Shown piece by piece: positions 49,398-53,245 of a DNA stretch of 53,245 nt. The DNA comes from Ruminococcus sp. (GTDB lineage Bacteria; Bacillota; Clostridia; Oscillospirales; Ruminococcaceae), in assembly GCA_015066745.1 (NCBI GenBank), contig SVNW01000019.1:1-53245 (forward strand). Reading direction: 5' to 3'. Within the stretch, counting starts at the first letter, position 1, and the number at the start of each line of letters is the position of its first letter. Under the pieces are notes generated by a model. The model searched no databases and was not told where the DNA came from. It worked only from the letters and a program-made list of their open reading frames with translations. The position numbers and the translations under genes are program-made.

Positions 49398-50636
49398 ATG
49401 AAAAAAGTTATCATGAAAAGAAGTATTCTGATTGCTTTGAGCGGTGCATTGATAATGACATCGTCTATAAATATGAACTCTTTTGCTCAAAGCGACCTTG
49501 TATATAACGGAACTTGCTACGAAGCGGTTATTGATGATGTATATTATAAGCTGAATGAGACTCAGGGGTACGTAACAGCAAAACTAAAAAATGAAAAGCT
49601 AACAGAAATAACTGTCAGAGGTAGTATGGACGATTATCCTGTCAGGTCATTCCATACATATGGAGGTGCCCAACATGTTAAGGTCTTGAATATTTCTACT
49701 GGCATTGAAGATGTGGATATAAGTGACTGTAATGAACTGGTGGAACTTAATATTTCTTCTACTGTAAAAGAAATAGATATTTCATATTGTCCAAATCTTG
49801 CAGAATGTAATGTGGATAAGGAAAATGAAATTTTTTCTTCAGATGATGGGGTTGTATATGATAAATCAGGAAAAACGTTGTTTTATTATCCGTCCGGTAA
49901 ACCTGATAAAGTATACATAATACCTGAAGGTGTAAAGGAAATCGGAAGTAGTGATGAATATAATAATATAGTAGCTATTGATTCGTGCAAATATTTAGAA
50001 GATATAGTTTTTCCGGACAGTTTAAAGCGTGTAAACGGTCGTGCTGTTGTAAATAATAATTTTGAATATCTTGAATTTCCAACAAATGTAACGTCTTTGG
50101 ATTCATGTTCGTTTGCGGAAAATAAAAAGCTTAAAGAAGTTGTCATACACGAAAATCTTTTGAATGGATCTTACGCTACTTTTGATAACTGTGATTCTCT
50201 TGAAAAAGCTGTGTTTTTGAGAACAGATAAGTTTAATGATAATTATTATAAGGAGAGCCTTAGTGCGTCAACTATTATTTTTCCTGACTGTTATGGATAC
50301 GGAGTGATATTCGGAGATGAATTATATCAACACAAAAGCAATGTTTATGACATGACAATATATGTCCCTGACAGCAATTATGAAAACTATCAGTACGCTA
50401 TGGGTAACATAGAACATTATACATTTGTACCGTTAAGTGAAAGAGAAAAAAGCGAACCCGGTGATGTAAATATGAATGGGCGTGTCGAAATTCACGATAT
50501 TATAGGTATACAAAAATATTTTGTAAACAGAAGATGTGCAGGCGGACTTGATATGGATGTAAACGGAGATGAAAATGTAAATATTGTAGATGTGTTAATG
50601 ACTAAACAATATGTCAGTGATGCATATAGTGAATAA
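49398..50636 (+). CDS. Secreted BspA-type leucine-rich-repeat protein with C-terminal dockerin
   Basis: A 412-residue exported protein. Signal peptide about 1-30 (ending NSFAQS). BspA/LRR_5-like repeats from about 95 to 340 include VKEIDISYCPNLAECNV, VYIIPEGVKEIGSS, LEDIVFPDSLKRVNG and KLKEVVIHENLL. A type I dockerin follows at about 353-412 with loops DVNMNGRVEIHDI and DVNGDENVNIVDV. BspA repeats mediate protein or cell adhesion; the dockerin would place it on a cohesin-bearing scaffold. TTGGAGG stands 8 bases before ATG. Flanked on both sides by Rpn genes. Confidence 0.85.
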   Translation: MKKVIMKRSILIALSGALIMTSSINMNSFAQSDLVYNGTCYEAVIDDVYYKLNETQGYVTAKLKNEKLTEITVRGSMDDYPVRSFHTYGGAQHVKVLNISTGIEDVDISDCNELVELNISSTVKEIDISYCPNLAECNVDKENEIFSSDDGVVYDKSGKTLFYYPSGKPDKVYIIPEGVKEIGSSDEYNNIVAIDSCKYLEDIVFPDSLKRVNGRAVVNNNFEYLEFPTNVTSLDSCSFAENKKLKEVVIHENLLNGSYATFDNCDSLEKAVFLRTDKFNDNYYKESLSASTIIFPDCYGYGVIFGDELYQHKSNVYDMTIYVPDSNYENYQYAMGNIEHYTFVPLSEREKSEPGDVNMNGRVEIHDIIGIQKYFVNRRCAGGLDMDVNGDENVNIVDVLMTKQYVSDAYSE

Positions 50637-50638
50637 CA

Positions 50639-50673
50639 AAAAAATCTGTCGGTACAAATCTGGCAGATTTTTT
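50639..50673 (+). terminator. Terminator of the LRR-dockerin gene
   Basis: Stem AAAATCTGTC/GGCAGATTTT (one wobble), 10-base loop, T run. Confidence 0.8.
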
Positions 50674-50683
50674 TAGAATCAAT

Positions 50684-50728
50684 AAGATTGAATTTTATGG
50701 TGAAATCGTATGTTTTTGTTGGAAATAA
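50684..50728 (+). repeat. Decayed third copy of the hairpin repeat
   Basis: TTGAATTTTATGG and (A)TCGTATGTTTTTGTTG match the right half of the element at 47099-47160, but the left stem arm is missing, so no hairpin forms. It marks the upstream edge of the second Rpn repeat. Confidence 0.7.
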
Positions 50729-51768
50729 CGTAAAATATGCCATATTGATTTTCGAAGATAAATATGTTACAATAAAAGCAGAGAGGAGATAGAGAAATGG
50801 CAGACAAAGACGCAATTACAAAAGAATATATGCAGGATAATAAAATTTTTGCCGATGCATTCAATTTTTATATGTACGACGGAAAACAGGTGATAAAACC
50901 CGAACAGCTAAGACCGCTTGATACTACAGCGATAGCACTTCCTTTCGGAAATGATTTTAATGCAAAACCTGTACAGAAATATCGTGATGTACTGAAATTT
51001 CTGACAGCTATGACTGATGATAATGTAGCGTATGTGATATATGGCATAGAAGTTCAGTCAAAAATGCATTTTGCTATGCCTGTAAGGAATATGCTGTATG
51101 ATGCAATTTCATATTCAAATCAGGTTGAAGAAACAGCGAAAATTCATAGAAAAAACAAGGACAGACCCGGTTCTCAGGACGAATTTCTGAGCGGATTTTA
51201 TGAAGATGATGTACTTTTGCCGGTGATAACTCTTGTGATATATTTTGGTGCAGACGAATGGACAGCGCCAAAGTCGATTTATGAGATGTTCAGCACAAAA
51301 GACCCATATATTTTAAAATTTGCACAGGACTACAAAATAAATCTGATAGCTCCTGCATCTATTGCAGATGAAGATTTTGCAAAATTCAGTACAGAACTAA
51401 ACCAGGCTTTAAAATATGTAAAATATTCATCGGATAAGGATAAATTAAGAAAGCTTGTTAATGAGGACTGTGCATATCAGAATATTTCAAGAAAAACCGC
51501 AGACATGATAAATATAGTAACAGGCTCAGAATTGAAATTTGAAAACGGAGAGGAGAGCGTTGATATGTGTAAAGCAATATATGATATCAGAGAAGATGCA
51601 AAACTTGAAGGTAAACTTGAAGGTAAACTTGAAGGCAAACTTGAAGGTACGCATGATGCAAATATTGAGGTAGCTAAAAAATTATTGATTCTTGAAAAAC
51701 TTTCATTTGAAGAAATATCATCAATATGCAGTCTTTCACTTGAAGAAATAAATAAACTCGCCAAAGAA
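50721..51768 (+). repeat. Approx. 1.05-kb direct repeat, copy 2 (leader plus Rpn gene)
   Basis: Second copy of 47160-48207. Confidence 0.85.
50745..50773 (+). promoter_or_regulatory. Promoter of Rpn gene copy 2
   Basis: Same TTGATT-17-TACAAT as in copy 1; one spacer base differs. Confidence 0.6.
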
Positions 51769-51783
51769 ACATTGAAACAGTGA
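50797..51783 (+). CDS. Rpn-family recombination-promoting nuclease, copy 2
   Basis: A 328-residue duplicate of the protein at 47236-48222, the same in sequence until the last residues (ending LAKETLKQ instead of LAKETIDV). It keeps the E-x-Q-x-K nuclease motif and the four KLEG units. The near absence of silent changes indicates a recent duplication or continuing gene conversion. The flanking DNA after the stop is unrelated to that after copy 1: no repeated terminator follows here. Confidence 0.9.
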   Translation: MADKDAITKEYMQDNKIFADAFNFYMYDGKQVIKPEQLRPLDTTAIALPFGNDFNAKPVQKYRDVLKFLTAMTDDNVAYVIYGIEVQSKMHFAMPVRNMLYDAISYSNQVEETAKIHRKNKDRPGSQDEFLSGFYEDDVLLPVITLVIYFGADEWTAPKSIYEMFSTKDPYILKFAQDYKINLIAPASIADEDFAKFSTELNQALKYVKYSSDKDKLRKLVNEDCAYQNISRKTADMINIVTGSELKFENGEESVDMCKAIYDIREDAKLEGKLEGKLEGKLEGTHDANIEVAKKLLILEKLSFEEISSICSLSLEEINKLAKETLKQ

Positions 51784-51799
51784 TTTTTGAGTTATAGCA

Positions 51800-52006
51800 G
51801 TGAAAATATATCTTAACTCAAAGCATATTTCAGAGATAGAGATGATAGGTGTAGATGGGAATTCGTGCATCAATGCAAGTGCAAAAGGTGTAGTGAAGTG
51901 TGGTTTCATTGTTTCTATTATATTGAGTTGTGTAGGTGTATCTAATTTGCCACGATTTGAAAAGACAAAAGAAAACCTTGAGAAATTAGGGGTAATATTA
52001 AAATGA
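51800..52006 (+). CDS. Doubtful 68-residue frame
   Basis: GTG-started frame without ribosome site, with one hydrophobic stretch (GFIVSIILSCVGVSNL). No family recognised. It may be the remains of a gene interrupted by the Rpn duplication. Listed because the region 51784-52089 otherwise holds only the ribosome-site repeat at 52055. Confidence 0.2.
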   Translation: MKIYLNSKHISEIEMIGVDGNSCINASAKGVVKCGFIVSIILSCVGVSNLPRFEKTKENLEKLGVILK

Positions 52007-52054
52007 ACAATTAGACAACTTTCAGTCTTGTAGAGAGATTGAAAGCAACAGAAG

Positions 52055-52073
52055 ATTTGAAGTTGATGGAGGA
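52055..52073 (+). repeat. 19-bp ribosome-site repeat, copy 1
   Basis: ATTTGAAGTTGATGGAGGA, identical to 53120-53138; both copies lie directly before gene starts in the right-edge gene array. Confidence 0.7.
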
Positions 52074-52089
52074 ATAAAAATGCTTACAC

Positions 52090-52641
52090 ATGTTGGCACA
52101 AATAATAGAGACAGAGAGATTAATACTTCGAAGGTTCGAATATACAGATGACGACGCAATGCTTAAATATTGGGTTGCAGACGAGAAAATACAATCATTA
52201 TATTCTGAACCAGTGTACTCTACTAAAGATGAGGTAAAAGGATTGCTTGACAAGTATATAGGTTCTTATGAAAAGAATGACTATTATCGTTGGGCTGTTG
52301 TTGAAAAAACAACGGGTGAATGTATAGGACAGATAGCATATTTTTTGGTTGATAGTAAGAATTATTTTGCTGAAATTGAATATTGCATTGGTTCGGATTT
52401 TCAGTGTAAAGGTTTTGCAACAGAGGCAACAAAAGCAGTTATTGCATATGGATTCGATAGAATGAATTTGCACAAGGTTCAAATTTGTACTAAGACTATT
52501 AATGCACCATCAAAACGAGTAATAGAAAAATGTGGTTTTGTATATGAAGGAACATTGAGAGACTATTTCTATATGAACGGAGAATATGTTGGAAGATTGT
52601 ATTTTTCAATATTAAGAAATGAGTTTGAAACTATGAAATAG
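52090..52641 (+). CDS. GNAT acetyltransferase (RimJ/RimL-like), with frameshifted N-terminus
   Basis: A 183-residue acetyltransferase of the Acetyltransf_3 type: IIETERLILRRFEYTDDDAM at about 4-23, IEYCIGSDFQCKGFATEATK at about 96-115 (acetyl-CoA loop QCKGFAT), then NAPSKRVIEKCGFVYEGTLR near 138-157. The ribosome site GGAGG best fits ATG 52080, which reads MLTHVGT, the usual beginning of this family, but that frame is out of register with the body. Loss of two bases or gain of one near 52100 would explain this. Expression may still occur from ATG 52090, 17 bases after the ribosome site. Confidence 0.8.
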   Translation: MLAQIIETERLILRRFEYTDDDAMLKYWVADEKIQSLYSEPVYSTKDEVKGLLDKYIGSYEKNDYYRWAVVEKTTGECIGQIAYFLVDSKNYFAEIEYCIGSDFQCKGFATEATKAVIAYGFDRMNLHKVQICTKTINAPSKRVIEKCGFVYEGTLRDYFYMNGEYVGRLYFSILRNEFETMK

Positions 52642-52663
52642 GATATTTGTAGAGGTATTGTTT

Positions 52664-53119
52664 ATGAAGATTGAATATAGAAAAGCGGATGTTGCAGATG
52701 CAGAATTACTGATAGATATTTATAATTCTACATTTTATAGTGATTATATTAAATATGGTGAATGTCCTGCTTATGGAAAAACAAAAGAAATGATGGAGAA
52801 ATCTATAATAGATTATCCTAAATTTATTATTTTATATAATACCGAACCAGTCGGTTGCATTTCTTGTAAGAAAGTGGAAAAAGGAATATATGAGGTGGGC
52901 TGTTTGTGTGTTGTTCCAGAGTTTCAAGGAAAAGGAATAGGAACTCAAGCAATTAAATTTATAACATCGCACTACGAGGATTGGGATAAATTTACTTTAG
53001 TCACCCCCATAGACAAAAAGGAAAATGTAAAGTTTTATACAGAAAAATGTGGATTTGATATAGTGTCTATGGAAATGGATGGGAATGTTAAAGTAGCACG
53101 ATTTGTTTTAGAAAAATAA
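52664..53119 (+). CDS. GNAT-family N-acetyltransferase
   Basis: A 151-residue acetyltransferase with the acetyl-CoA loop VVPEFQGKGIGTQAIKF (about 85-101: Q-G-K-G-I-G) and the closing block NVKFYTEKCGFDIV (about 125-138). Substrate unknown. Start at ATG 52664 after AGAGGT; the TTG two codons before is less well placed. It follows the previous GNAT by 22 bp, probably in one operon. Confidence 0.85.
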   Translation: MKIEYRKADVADAELLIDIYNSTFYSDYIKYGECPAYGKTKEMMEKSIIDYPKFIILYNTEPVGCISCKKVEKGIYEVGCLCVVPEFQGKGIGTQAIKFITSHYEDWDKFTLVTPIDKKENVKFYTEKCGFDIVSMEMDGNVKVARFVLEK

Positions 53120-53138
53120 ATTTGAAGTTGATGGAGGA
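53120..53138 (+). repeat. 19-bp ribosome-site repeat, copy 2
   Basis: Identical to 52055-52073, again placed with GGAGG just before an ATG. Confidence 0.7.
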
Positions 53139-53141
53139 CTT

Positions 53142-53245
53142 ATGTATTCTGGGCTAATTATAAAAGAAAGCATTATGAATGAACAAATATTAGACAAGTT
53201 AGATGTGGTAAGTGTTGAACTTTGGAAGACCGATAATAAACCAAA
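53142..53245 (+). CDS. Partial gene cut by the window end
   Basis: Starts at ATG 53142, 6 bases after GGAGG, and stays open to the last base (34 codons, MYSGLIIKESIMNEQILDKL and on to KTDNKP). Too short to assign. It is third in line after the two GNAT genes, with a strong ribosome site, so likely real. Confidence 0.6.
   Translation, partial: MYSGLIIKESIMNEQILDKLDVVSVELWKTDNKP

Overview
The window looks like a piece of an anaerobic, low-GC gut or rumen Firmicute of the Ruminococcus / Oscillospiraceae type. Pointers are two type I dockerin proteins, Thr-rich linkers in surface proteins, a spoIVB/spo0A pair, HPr with the Firmicute regulatory Ser46, glycogen phosphorylase beside a cytoplasmic GH13 amylase, and many TTGACA-17-TATAAT promoters with strong AGGAGG ribosome sites. 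The genus is an inference from gene content; no rRNA is present.

Layout. 1-330: last codons of a TnpB gene plus the structured right end (putative omega-RNA) of an IS200/IS605-type element. 384-2777: serC-serA operon with a near-consensus promoter. 2778-7820: an accessory island with a RhuM-family gene, two orphan immunity-like genes, then an N-terminally stripped polymorphic toxin with a PD-(D/E)XK-like C-terminus, overlapping its immunity-like gene by one base. The two larger immunity-like genes share a nearly identical 170-bp 3' end although their bodies have diverged. 7880-12945: YfhO-type membrane protein, RsuA pseudouridine synthase, MsmK-type sugar ABC ATPase. 13032-15959: Thr-rich lipoprotein preceded by two tandem ECF-sigma-like promoters, ilvE, and a 39-codon membrane peptide. 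16117-22204: YesN/AraC response regulator, GNAT, a large solute-binding lipoprotein with a long extra N-terminal region, polysaccharide flippase. 22208-26757: glgP and amylase for alpha-glucan breakdown. 26898-29556: a 60-nt promoter-terminator unit, then a c-di-GMP-I riboswitch controlling a secreted transglutaminase-like dockerin protein. 29577-37477: mechanosensitive-channel-like protein with a structured leader, a GntR(YtrA)-ABC operon with a perfect palindromic operator, and a MacB/FtsX-like ABC pair. 37532-39121: cell-wall-anchored SpaA-like protein.

39261-43111 is the housekeeping SRP/translation operon ylxM-ffh-rpsP-khpA-rimM-trmD, followed by ptsH (HPr), the sporulation protease gene spoIVB, a small membrane protein gene and spo0A. 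46580 to the end is accessory again: a flavin reductase, then two almost identical Rpn-family nuclease genes 3,561 bp apart. Between them lie a DUF3791 gene, decayed DUF3990-like remnants and a BspA-LRR/dockerin protein. The right edge carries two GNAT genes and a cut-off reading frame, with a 19-bp repeat ahead of the first GNAT and the last frame.

Strongest candidates for something not yet described are the toxin/immunity island with its shared 3' cassette ends, the tandem ECF-type promoters, the structured leader of the channel gene, the 60-nt RNA upstream of the c-di-GMP riboswitch, and the Rpn duplication with its shared terminator repeat. All functional calls come from reading motifs by eye; no database search was possible.
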